DNA of 64,000 nucleotides, from the NCBI GenBank assembly GCA_037349105.1, contig JAYJMM010000118.1, positions 2,851,501 through 2,915,500 of the forward strand, given 5' to 3'. The stretch's first letter is position 1. Every line of letters begins with the position of its first letter. Below the pieces are notes generated by a model, which saw only the letters and a program-made list of their open reading frames with translations, made no database searches and was not told where the DNA came from. This stretch comes from Limnomonas spitsbergensis. Taxonomy: Eukaryota > Chlorophyta > Chlorophyceae > Chlamydomonadales. This document shows positions 1 through 11,600 of this stretch, piece by piece. The position numbers and the translations under genes were made by a program.

Positions 1-1
1 G

Positions 2-1100
2 CCCCCTCCCAGTCCTCCTCCTTTCCCCCCTCCCAGCCCACCTCCTTCACCTCCTCCACCCAGCCCACCTCCATCACCCCCACCCAGTCCTCCTCCCTCA
101 CCTCCCCCCAGCCCTCCTCCCTCTCCTCCCCCCAGCCCTCCTCCCTCACCTCCCCCTAGTCCTCCCCCCTCTCCTCCGCCTAGTCTACCACCTTCGCCAC
201 CTCCCTCACCCCCACCCGACCCACCTCCTTCTCCGCCGCCCAGCCCACCTCCTTCCCCCCCACTCATCCCCCCACCCTCTCCTCCGCCTAGCCCTCTCCC
301 ACCCAGCCCTCCCCCATCACCTCCCCCCTCTCCTCCCCCAAGTCCTCCCCCCTCTCCTCCCCCAGGTCCGATCCCGCCCGTTCCTCCAAGCCCTCCACCC
401 TCTCCCCCTCCAAGCCCTCCCCCTTCCCCCCCCCCTAGTCCTCCCCCCTCTCCTCCCCCCAGCCCCCCTCCCTCTCCTCCCCCTAGTCCTCCTCCCTCCC
501 CTCCCCCAAGCCCCCCTCCTTCCCCACCTCCTAGCCCTCCTCCCTCCCCACCTCCTAGCCCCCCTCCCTCTCCGCCCCCTGGACCGCCCCCCTCCCCGCA
601 CCCAAACCCCCCTCCATCCCCACCTCCTAGCCCTCCTCCCGCCCCTCCCCCTAGCCCACCTCCATCCCCTCCTCTTAGTCCCCCTCCCTCTCCCCCTCCT
701 AATCCTCCTCCCTCCCCTTCCCCCAGCCCACCTCCCTCCCCTGCCCCAAGTCCCCCTCCCAGTCCTCCTCCCTCTCCTCCACCTAGCCCCCCTCCCTCTC
801 CTCCCCCCAGCCCTCCTCCTTCCCCACCGCATAGCCCTCCTCCATACCCTCCCCCTAGCCCTCCTCCCAGCCCACCTCCATCACCCCCACCCAACCCACC
901 TCCTACTCCCCCGCCCAGCCCTCCCCCGTCACCTCCCTCCCCCCCATCACTGCCCTCCCCTCCTCCCACCACCCCCCCTCCCTCCCCTCCCCCTCCTCCC
1001 CCACCTTTCCCCCCAGCTCCTCCTTCCCCCCCTCCCCCTCTGCCACCCCCCTCTCCACCGTTCCCCTCGCCTCCTTCCCACGCCCCACCCTTTCCCTCCC
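2..1100 (+). repeat. Ser-Pro3 coding repeat, almost G-free on the + strand
   Basis: About 1.1 kb of degenerate CCTCCCCCTAGC-like units encode SPPP/SPPPP in frame 2. The + strand is nearly all C and T; the complementary strand is therefore G/A-rich with many G runs. The long frame on the opposite strand (Arg/Gly-rich) is a shadow of this composition. Confidence 0.9.
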
Positions 1101-4100
1101 CCAGACCACCCTTGCCGTCGCCTCCAGGAGCTCTGCCCCTGTGGGCGCAGTCACTGGTTCTTCCTGGCAAGGCGCTCGGCTCAGACCAAGTGCCAAGCAT
1201 GCCGGGTGAGAACTTTGCTGAGGTTGTTATGGTTGTTGCTTGAGAACAAGTACGGTTGTTATGGTTGCTGCTTGATGATGGTTACGCTGGTTGTGGTGGT
1301 TGACTCATCACAGTTTTGTTGCAGGTGCAATATGTTTTGTTTTTCGCTGCTGCTGATTGTTGCATGTTGCGCTCAGATGCGCGTGTGTCCAGCGTGACGG
1401 TGGTCATGAACGTCACAATGCAGCTGGGAGCAGGGAGCCCATACTCAGGATGCCCATCCAACGCCGATCAAGATATTTCAAAGGTATGCATATATACGGT
1501 ATCCCTACCAGTACTGGTACTGCCCGCAAACGACTTCTATTTGTCGGAGCAAGCATGCAAGAAGCAAATAAAGCAACGTCCCACAGGGCCTTGAGAACTT
1601 AGATAGATATAATGTGGCAAAGGCTGACGGGGAGATGACGCTGCTTACAAAGTTTCTGGTTGTACAATCAAGAGATCAAGAGCAGCTGGTAGCCTTCTAC
1701 CCTGATAGTGGAACCATTGTCATTCCCATCATCTGAATGGGGGGGGCTGAAGACCTGCTCTCTCCCTTCCTCTCCTCTCTCTCCTTCTTTGCCGCAGTTG
1801 CTCTCCTCCACGCTCTCCATCCTGTCCTCCGCCGTCTCCTCAGCCTGCGCCAATGCAGGAATGACCCGGCGGGCGCTTTCTGCGGCTGAGGGGGATGTGG
1901 CAGGTCAGCCAGCAGCAGGGTCTCGGTCCGGATTAGCGAAAGTGGCTGGACCCCCACGCCGTCTTCTGCAGAAGATGTGCTTGCCCAGCAGCACCGTGAT
2001 TGCAACTCTGACGCTCCAGGTGAGGATTATAAACCGCCTGAGCGACCTGGCCGCCTCAGTCCACACTGGACCTTGCTGCTTGATGCTTCACATATTTCAG
2101 AGATGATGACCGTCACATGCCCCACTGGACCTTGCTGCTTGAGGCTATATAGATTCCTATTGAATTATAAATGATTGATTAATGAATAAGTAAGTGCCAG
2201 TAATCGATAAAACGTACATTTTGGAGGGAAAGTAAATGTAGTGTGAGAGGTACACAGTGCCAGAGGATGGGATACCTGGAAGGGGCTTGCAGCATGGATA
2301 CATCATACACCAGAGATCCAAATCGCACGCCCGTCCCTCGCCCTCCCGCTCCTGCCGCTCACCTTCCCACTTCCCGGCCTGCCCTCTCACTCCCCCTCCG
2401 TTTGGTTCGCAGGACTTTGCAGCCGCTGACATCAACTCCGCAGTGGCAAAGGTGTACGCCCTGCTGACATCTGCAACAGGGCCGCTAAGGGGCGCCTGCC
2501 CACCCTCAAACGAGGCAGGCAGCGGCTGGATAGAGTCGGCGACCCAGATCCAGGTGCTGAGCCAGGCAACCGGCTCCGAACCCACGCAGAACGTCACGGC
2601 GTGTGACTCAGCTTGGGGGGCCCTGGTGTCAGTGCTGGTAGGTAGTGGTCTGGGGGAGGGGGGCTTGATACGAGAAGGTGAGTAAAGCGGGGACAGGGGC
2701 GGCCGATGTTAGGAGCATGTGAGACAACTTCCAAATAGGTATGACAGTCCAGTAGTCCATGCCCATCAGCCTGTGCCTTCTCAGTGGCTCTGAAGTGGTA
2801 GAAGGAAGCAAGCCTGCCTCCAGGTGTGTGATGCACCCCAGGTATTCTTGCAGGCTGTGACCCCATTGCAGTATAACCTCAGTCCTGCGAAACTGCATTG
2901 TGTAACTCCCCCTCTGTGCATGTACTTCCTGCTTGCTCTGCACAGGTGGATGCCCAGGTGCTGTGCAAGGGAGGCATCTTCCCGCTCTCACCCGCACTGA
3001 TGGTCCCCGCTCCGCCACATCCACCGGGAGGTCCGGGTGATGGCAGCAGGGGCGGCGGCTGCACTGGCCTGTGGTGCTTCATGTGGTGGCCCATCCCCTT
3101 ATCCCTTGGCCTGTTCCTGCTGCTGTGTGTTATCTTAATATTCTTTGCGTGGAGGCGTCGGAAGATGAAGGCGGAAGAGGAGGCCTTGAAGAAGAAGAAG
3201 GAGGAGCAGGCGAACGCGTGGTTGCATAATGGTGTAGCGGACCTGCCCGAAGACCGACCCAGCCTGGCGATTGGCACCGCCGCCGCCGTGTCCGCCGCCG
3301 CAGCTGCATCGGCGGCGGCGGCTGGGGCCACTGCCAGGTCGTCGCAGGTGACAGCTGGAGCCGGCAAGCACCCACGCAACAGCTGGATGAACGAATCCGA
3401 CATTGAACTGCAAGCCAGACGCAGCAAGGGGTCCCTGACTGGTGGCCAGCCTCCGCAGACAAGAGCCCACGCCTCACACAGTGGAGCCTCTGACCCGCAG
3501 GTTCCAGCATCCCGCATCTCCAGCAGAAACATCACCAGCTCGTACGAGGGTGGTGAGGAGGACCTTGCGCTCCCGGTGCAGCTCGGGACCGGTTACGGAG
3601 CCAGGGAGAGCGGCCAGGGGGGCAACCTCTGGGCAACGCCCACCCTACCGATGCCGCCGGTGCAGGGCATGGACGCCTTGATGGCGGCGGCCGCCACTGC
3701 GGGCAGCAGCGGCAGCGGCGGCAGCGGCTCAGCTGCGTACCCGCCCATGCGAAAGCAGCCCATGGATGGCGGCAGGAGCCTGCTGGCAAACATGTTCAAG
3801 GCCAAGGTGCCGATTGATGCCCGCCGCAGCGCCCAAGCATTGTCATCCTCCGAAATCTCTGGCCGCTCCGAATCTATCACGGGGACCGGAGCGGGATCGG
3901 TCATGGTTCCGATGGGCCTCATGGCGTCTGACTCTGTCCTCAAGGGCCTCGATACGCAGCTACAGGTCAGTGGGGCTGGCGGATGGCCAGGTGGGCCACC
4001 CCTCAAAGGCTGTTCAGGACTTGGGGATTGAGGTGAGGGCGTGCTGGAAGGGTGAACCACCAAATAACGCTCCTGCTTCGTTTCTTTCTTGAGGTGAGGA

Positions 4101-5713
4101 GAGACGAGTTCGGCTCTTGAGGGCAGGGACGCAGGGTAGCACCAGGTATTAGCCATCAGCCATGGGGCCTGTACTGACTTCTGCTGGAGGTGCAGGCTAG
4201 CTTAATATCTGCAAAGCAATGCAACATGCTGTGAATGCATTCCAAGGTGGGTGGAAAGTTCTAGATACTGAACTGGCCAGGGATACCAGATGCCCAGCAG
4301 GCTGAAGCGAGACCAGGTGACATGTGTGCCAGCCTGTCTGCTGGCCTGCACGCGACATTGCGAGGAAGCTATTTAGGTGGTGGCACACTTGCTGTGGCAG
4401 CAGCATAACACGACGAAGAAGCCCTGGACCCTCAACCTGGAGCCCGAAACTCTAGAATGCAACAACCGCTGCAGCAGATGTTGCAGCAGCAAGAGCAAGT
4501 GCAGTAAGAAAAGCTTTCAACTTACCTTCCGCGTCGCAGGCCGAGAATGCGGTGCTCGAAATCGACCGTGAGTCAGCATCAGCAGCCGCGTCTATGGCTG
4601 CAGGCATCACGGTACCCCCCATGGCTCCGAGCTTACGGCCACCGGCGGCCGCCTTTGTAAGGCGCACGTTCAAGCGGGCCACGGCGGGGTACGGCGGCGC
4701 GGAAGGGGCGTCGGAGAGTGAGGCTTTCCAGCGGCGAGCGACCTCTTTCGTAACAACGACCAGCCCGATGGCTGCTGCCGGGTGAGTGTCGCAGTGTCAC
4801 TACTGGTAATGTAATTTAGGTCTGTCGGGATTGGTAGTGAAGGTGCCACCACTTGGAAGATTGGGACAAAGAAATAAGTAACCTGTGATAAGTGGTCCAA
4901 ATTGCAGGGCTTGCGACACCAGGTCCCCCTCGGCCGTAGAATGTGTAGCTGAAGTATGGTATCATGGTATGGCAGAGGTGTCCCTCAAGTACCAATGTAG
5001 GAGGGGCAGTCGATTTCACCTGGAACTGCATCTGGTTAAACTATAACTCACAATTTGAGACCTTGTCGTTTCATCTGGAACCGTATTACCGGTATATGGA
5101 TTGAATGACATTTGACTCAGCCCATGCATTGTCAGTTGGAACTGATGTAGCCTATGCTCACCCTATCGCTGGCTGGTCCTGAGTCCTCCCTCTGATGCCC
5201 TGGTCCCTACCTCAACGAGCCTCTGTCCCACTGGACCTGGGCCAGAAGCCCCTGCCATGCCTGTCAGTAAACTCTGCCGGACTCGTTTTAGGTTCCCTCT
5301 CTCTCACTTTGTGCCAGCAGCCGAGCAGCCTACCACCCACTTAATCCAGTCCACCTCATTATCTGCTCTTGAGTCTTGACCCTAAACCCCAAATCTAAAC
5401 CCGCAGGCCTTCCCAGATCCGGCACAAGAGTGCCGTAGACATGTCTCCCACCCGAAAAAAGAGTGACCCGGACATGTCTCCCACCCGGGCCTGGCCGTCC
5501 ATCAAGCTTTTACCCCTGGAGAGTCCGCCTATGCCGCCCACGCACACCACCGCCGCTGCGCAATCGGAGGTGCAGGAAGATTTGGGTGCCATGGTCACGC
5601 CGTTTGGACAATCAACGGAGGCAGGTGCTCCAGAAGGATCCCGAAGCAAACCTTCGCCGCCCAAAAACACAAACAAGCCTAGGACAAAAAAGTCCATCGA
5701 TTTCCAGTTCTAA
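2..5713 (+). CDS. Proline-rich (HRGP) single-pass membrane protein, 5' partial
   Basis: Exons by frame and phase: <2-1205, 1377-1483, 1798-2019, 2413-2637, 2946-3965, 4540-4781, 5407-5713 (stop TAA), giving about 1108 residues with the N-terminus and any signal peptide cut off by the window edge. Residues 1-~380 are Ser-Pro3/Ser-Pro4 repeats, as in volvocine cell-wall hydroxyproline-rich proteins. A roughly 190-residue Cys-containing region follows that I do not recognise; I see no pherophorin signature. A hydrophobic helix (PIPLSLGLFLLLCVILIFF) lies near residue 635, followed directly by RRRKMK and a Lys/Glu-rich stretch, the usual stop-transfer pattern. The remaining ~450 residues form a low-complexity Ala/Ser/Gly-rich cytoplasmic tail. 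Inference: a wall-anchored surface protein linking extracellular matrix to cytoplasm. All six splice junctions keep the frame, so the model is good; the function is unknown. Confidence 0.8.
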
Positions 5714-5860
5714 TGAACCTTTTGAAGGATGGACTACACCTGTGACCATCGAAGAGTATTTTAGCTCATTGCAGCCGCCACTGCTCTTGTCATCACAGAG
5801 GGATCTCTCCCCTCAGGTGGAGCCCCATACCGCTCTAAATGGTGTGGGGTCAGGTGTGAA

Positions 5861-5907
5861 TGTGTGGGTGTGGGTGTGGGTGTGGGTGTGGGTGTGTGGG
5901 GGGGGGG
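5861..5907 (+). repeat. (GTGTGG)n microsatellite
   Basis: Five to six GTGTGG units end in a G run. It lies about 150 bp after the stop of the proline-rich gene, probably in its 3' UTR. I found no TGTAA signal close by. Confidence 0.9.
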
Positions 5908-5913
5908 TAAGCC

Positions 5914-8312
5914 CTGCTATTTTGAACTGTAGGGGTCTCCCTGCGGTTTCACACTTTACTTAAACCCTGTGAATTTGTATGGACTGCAGTATTGAGCTGT
6001 AGGGCCCCTCCAGTACAGTCAGGGAGAAACTATGTCGCGCAAGAGCCACCAAGATGACGGTCAGACAGATTAGTGGCGTTTATTGAGGAGCTGGTTGGCA
6101 TCCCTGGCTGGCTGGTTGGCTGGCTGCTATCCCATGCATGTACCGCTGCAAATATGCATGGGATGGGATGGGCTGATTTGCGGGCAGCTTACCTCCATTC
6201 ATTTGTTAGTAATGCTGTCAACGCCTGTGAATGAAAACCAGCAGGGTCTGGGATTGAAGATGAAGTAGCATGACTTTATCCAGCAGGGTCGCACCTTTGC
6301 TGGTCAGCGATGGCTGAGTATGTCTAGAGACTTATAGCAAGATTTGAGGTAGGTCCTGACATCCTGTTGATAGGTGAGAATTCACCCTACGCAAACAAGA
6401 CATTTGAGTTATTCTGCATAATTATTCCTCTCACACTTATTCATCTCATGGGGTTCCGCTTATAATGAACTGCTGGGTTTTCATAGCCAGCACATAAACA
6501 TAACATAGTCTGGCTTGGACTGTGGGTATGTGTCCTAGTTTCTGAACTGAGTTGGCTCTCGTGTGACTGGTTTATTGGAGCTGGGCCCCTCAGTGACCAG
6601 GTGAACAGTAGCTGGGCTATGCGAGCTGAGCTCCTCTGCAGCTGGGCCATCTCGTGATACTCTTACTTGTGCTCTCATTTCACCCCTAAAGTCCGGTGCC
6701 TTGCCGTGATGATTGATGATGTGAGATTGTCAGCATATTCAATGTTTCTTATCCCTCTTGGGGCTCCCCATTGGTAGCACAAGTATCTGCACAACATAAT
6801 CGGTGTGGGAGTTGAATGAGAAGTTTTTGATAAGATCTCCATTACTTATGTCTTACATCGAGGGTGTGATGTCACAATGAACCCATGATAAGGGCCTCAG
6901 GGCCTGGTACTCTGGTAGAGTGGTAGGTGATTATCATCAATCAATGTGGGAATGCCTGCGTCAATAACGGTACCCTGTCATTTAACTCATTTGGTACAAG
7001 TTACCTCATTTGGTACAAGCCTTGTTGGTGCAGTTGCTTCATATCAGAATTTCCAGTCCATGGGACTCCAAAAGGCATCAGAATCTCCAGCTCCCGTCTT
7101 CTGGCCTGACGAACGATCACGGGAAGAGGAGCCAGGCATGGCATGTCCGTTTTGAGTGAATTTGTTGCTAGTGCTGGTGCATGTTTGAATTGATTTGTCC
7201 CCTAGTTATTAGGACATCGCCACAAGTTGAAGGCCGTGAGGGGCTTCTGCTGCTGGTCACGCGTAGCGTCTCACATGGCCCCATGCCCTCACCATGTATG
7301 ACGGTAAGTCTGTTTGGGTAACCGAAGACTTACGGGCTAATCGTGGAGTCCTGGTCGATCCGTAGAGTTTGGGGCTACGCACTTACTCACTGCATCGTTA
7401 GGAACGATTCCGATAAAAAAGGGCTGAATCGGCCTCAGGCTCCGAACCCCATTGCCCCCCCGATGCGTGATACTGAACACTACGGAGTGCCGTCACCGTC
7501 AAAATTGCTTCACCTCGACTGCGGCAAGCCTCGCACAGATCTCGATTCCCCCCATCAAGATCAGACTACCCTGCTGCAAGTTCTTTCTCTGCTCGTTATT
7601 GCTTCTGCCGCAAGGCTGGACCTGGAGCACTGCCACTGCTCGGCTTTTGACTTCAATGAGCTCCAGATTTACCTCTTGACACATTAAACTGAAGGAGGTG
7701 GGGTATTAGCAGCTCTTTCTAGAATAACTACCACAGCAATTGCTTTACTTCAGATGCATCCCCCTATACATCCTACATTCGCAAAGATGCTGATTGTTGA
7801 GGAGGAGGCTGCCATGTCATGCTGGCAGACACGGCCATGCAAGGGTGTCATACAGTGTTATATAAGCACCATCATTATCAATTGGTATCACGTGTGGTTA
7901 TTTACCATACACTATTGGTTATTTACCATTTGCAAGCTGAAAATAGGCCTCACCAACCATGATTTTAACAAAAAATAAGTTCAGCTTGGAAACTGTTTTT
8001 TAATAATCTTACGTGCATTCCTCTGACTAATGGAGCACGTTATGCTCTGCATCTATGTTTTATTCATGATGTGTGAGCTCTATGGATAGGGATACTGTCT
8101 TGATGGCGGGGGTCATTGATGTGCGTGCGGGCGTGGGCATACAGAAGCTCTCATGGAACACCACAGCCTGGAAGAAACAGCTGAATCAGAGCCATGAAAC
8201 CCAGAGCTAGGGGCAGACAAAGATCCAGACCCAGTTGGAAAACATGGATTGAGACTGATTTTACGGAAAGCCACACAAGTGTGTATTTTGCGGTGTTTTA
8301 GTCTGCGATGAA
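5914..8312. other. Intergenic, no gene seen
   Basis: About 2.4 kb without a convincing coding region. Frames of up to 115 codons (for example 7343-7687) have no recognisable motif, no supporting splice structure and no clear codon bias. The right part may hold 5' untranslated exons or the promoter of the Myb gene. Confidence 0.5.
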
Positions 8313-8663
8313 ATGGTCCCATGCAGGGCCTCCATGCAGGCAGCATGGGCATGCATGTGCGCATGTCATGTGCATGCCCCTTCATTATCATGCACTCCCT
8401 CATTCATACTCGGGCTCACAATCTCACATACCGGTCCCTGCTCCTTGCTACTATCTTTCCTTGCCCCATCATTTCAGCGTCATAGACACTGCACCACTCC
8501 CCCATTCAATGGGACCTGTCATCGCCAGCACCACACCAGGCTGACCTCCCTGACCTGCCTTTCCTCCAGCAGTGCACAGCTGAGCCAAGGGGACGAAGAC
8601 TGGACGGACATCACAGCGGGGCACTTGACAGATTCCAGAGGAGTAGGAACAGCTGAGTGTGGC

Positions 8664-11600
8664 ATGGACCTAACCAGGCCCGACTGGTATGAGGCGGCTG
8701 GTGGGCTGCCAGGCTTGGAATCGCTGGCAAAGCAGGGTATGGCGGAGTCGGAAGCAGCCCGGAAGCTCCGGAAGAAAGAGAAGAAACGGAAGCGGGCGGC
8801 CCTGGAGGAGGAGAAGGCTGGCTTGAATGAAGACTTTCAGCAGAAGGCGCTATTACAGGGAACAGAGGCTGCAGTGGCGGCGCTTAATGCAGCCACAGCC
8901 ACAGTGTCAGCGATGGTATCCCAGTGCGCACTTCATGCAGCGGCAGTGGTGGATGTGCTAACAGCATGCCAGGGGGCTCTCAATGCAGCAGCGGCGCTAA
9001 TGGCATCCCAGGGGGCGATTGATGCAGCAGTGATGGAGGCGCTGAATGCAGCCGCAATGGCAGCGGCAGTAATGGGACCCCACGGTGCATCAGAGCAGGA
9101 GCCTGAGGAAAGCGATAGGAGCAAGGCGGTTGAGGCGAGGAAGCTCCGCAAGAAGGAGAAGAAGGAGCGCTTAATGCCGGAGACAGCGGCAGCACCAGCT
9201 TCCCCAGACCAGGTGGGGTGTGATACCCAGCCAGACATTGTGGCAGCCAAGAAGCCCCGCAAGGAGAAGAGGCGGGATGGGGGAACTGAGCAGTGCGGCA
9301 CAGTGTCGTTGCCAGAGCGGGCAGCCGCAGCGGCCACAGGATCTGCATCTCTTGGGGCATCTCTGGAACCATCCGAACAGCCGGAGACGCGTGATATGGA
9401 GGCAGAAGCAGCAGCGGTCAAGAAATCCCGCAAGAAGGAGAAGAGGCGGGTGAAGGAAGGGGAGGAAGCAAAGCTATTCGAAACTCAGCCAGGCCAGCCA
9501 ACGCCAGCATCGGCAATGGTGCATGATGCAACGTCTTCTCCAGCAGAGTCATCGCAACAGCATGTTGAGAGGGGCGACCAGTCAGAAGCCAAGAAACTGC
9601 GGATGCAGGAAAAGAGGCGCAGGCGGGAGGAGAAGATAATGAAACAAGAACTGGAGGGCGGAGGCATGTTGGTGCATGCGACGCCCCCAGCAGGCAGCAT
9701 GGGACGGACACCGTCACAATCAGAACCGAGGGCTCATGATGCCAACATGGCCGGCAACCCAGCCGATGTGAAGGCCGGGAAGGAAGACAGGAAGGACGGC
9801 AAGGTCTCTAAGAAGCATCAGACAGCAGAGGTGGGGGCCGGTGCAGAGCCTTCCGCGGGACTAGGGACACAGCCGTCAGCAGCCGCTCCAACGACCAATC
9901 CTTCAGAAGCCTATCCAGGGCGTATTGGAGCACGATTGGCGGGGCAAACCAGCCAAGGAGGTGCTGCCCAGGCCGCAGCCAAGCAGCTTGTCGAGAGGGA
10001 GAGGGTGGTGGCAAGTGCTGCCCAGGCCGCAGCCAAGCAGCTTGTCGAGAGGGAGAGGGTGGTGGCAAGTGCTGCCCAGGCCGCAGCCAAGCAGCTTGTC
10101 GAGAGGGAAAGGGTGGTGGCAAGTGCTGCCCAGGCAGCAGCCAAGCAGCTTGTCGAGAGGGAGAGGGTGGTGGCAAGTGCTGCCCAGGCCGCAGCCAAAC
10201 AGCTTGTCGAGAGGGAGAGGGTGGTGGCAAGTGCTGCACAGGCCGCAGCCAAGCAGCTTGTCGAGAGGGAGAGGGAAGTGGTAGCAAGTGCTGTACAGGC
10301 CGCAGCCAAACAGCCCATTAAGAGGGAGAGAGAGGTGGTGGCAGATGTTGTTCGGGTGGAAGCCAGGCAGCCCGTCAAGAAGAAGATGAGGGAGAGTCTG
10401 TCCAGAGATGGCGCTGGCTCGGATCCATCGGGAGGCACGTCCCTGGCAGCGGCGCCTGCTGTTGTCACCGCTGCTGTTGTTGCGGATGATGCCAGGGGTC
10501 GGCTCTCCTGGCGGCAGGACATGCGGCGGAGCGATGTGACACACGGTTCATTCAGCGACGAGGAGAAACAGGCGCTGATGAATGCAGCAATCAGGTAGTG
10601 AGCTGATAATAAGTTGATGGGGCTTGGCTACCTCTCACTTATCTCCTCTTCCTTGGCTTACTGCCGCCCATCCTCTAACACGTTCACTATCAAAAGTAAA
10701 TGTCTTTCTGGCATATTTTTGCCGTTCATGCGTGAGTTTAGTCCAGTCCATGAGCATCAAGGGGGTGTCTGCGACTAGGGCCATACCTCACCACCTCTTC
10801 ACCCTCCGCCCTTCTTACAAAATTTCTCTGATCAGCCACGCATCGGCCCACCCTTTGCCTCATATGTATTCTCAGCTACGCCTCGGCTCACGGCCTCAGC
10901 TCCACAGACTTTTCGTGGTATAAGAGAATCAAGCAACTGGGCCTCAAGGATGCCATCGTCACCATATGCGCCGCTCTACCCAACAGGTAACTGGCGCTAC
11001 CTGCTTGTTAAGCTGCAGCGTAAGAGCCTTAATGCCAGGGAGCGATCCGTCTCCAGCTGCTCCCTAGTTGACCGGATATCCAGCGTTTAAGAGCATCTTG
11101 ATTCGACCCCGCCAGCACATTCATGCCTCTTCTATTGCTTGGCACACCTGATTAAACTACTGCCAGGCTGTCTTTCTTTGTGGTGCAAACGCCAAAGCAA
11201 GTGCATAATTGTCTGTGCTGATCAACAAGCGCTGCTCATTGGGCTGGTGGGAAAGCATTGCACGATGCGCCTTTAACCAGCCCGCCTTCAGCATTAACAA
11301 CCATGCCAGCAAAACATTTGGATTACGATTTCAATCTCGGAAGGTGTGATAGAGGGAGGAACATGCCGTACCTGTCGATAACAGTAATGATCAACCTGAA
11401 TAAACGCCCTGATCCATCGTCCCAGCTAAGGCTATTTTTGCTTGAAGCATGCATGAACATGCATGTGCGCAGGATCGTGAGTTTGTCCCACTCCTGCCTG
11501 GGTGGCATCCTCCTGCCCCCCGAAAACAAGGTGGGCAGTCCAGTGGGTGCTGCAGGTCATGAGTTATCCAGTGAGTGTTGTAGAAGTGCATGCCATGGCT

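Noticed and set aside
317..832. 171-codon Arg/Gly-rich frame on the minus strand
   Set aside because: It is the antisense of the Ser-Pro3 coding repeat; any frame across this composition stays open.
2..2637. Pherophorin identity for the proline-rich gene
   Set aside because: The Cys-containing region after the stalk lacks recognisable pherophorin blocks, and the protein has a membrane helix and cytoplasmic tail.
2898..4031. 377-codon frame with its own ATG
   Set aside because: It is one exon of the proline-rich gene read through both splice sites; the ATG lies in the preceding intron.
7343..7687. 115-codon frame between genes
   Set aside because: No motif, no splice or codon-use support; length is within chance for this base composition.
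9808..10544. Several minus-strand frames of 159-213 codons with repeats
   Set aside because: Shadows of the 54-bp coding repeat of the Myb gene.
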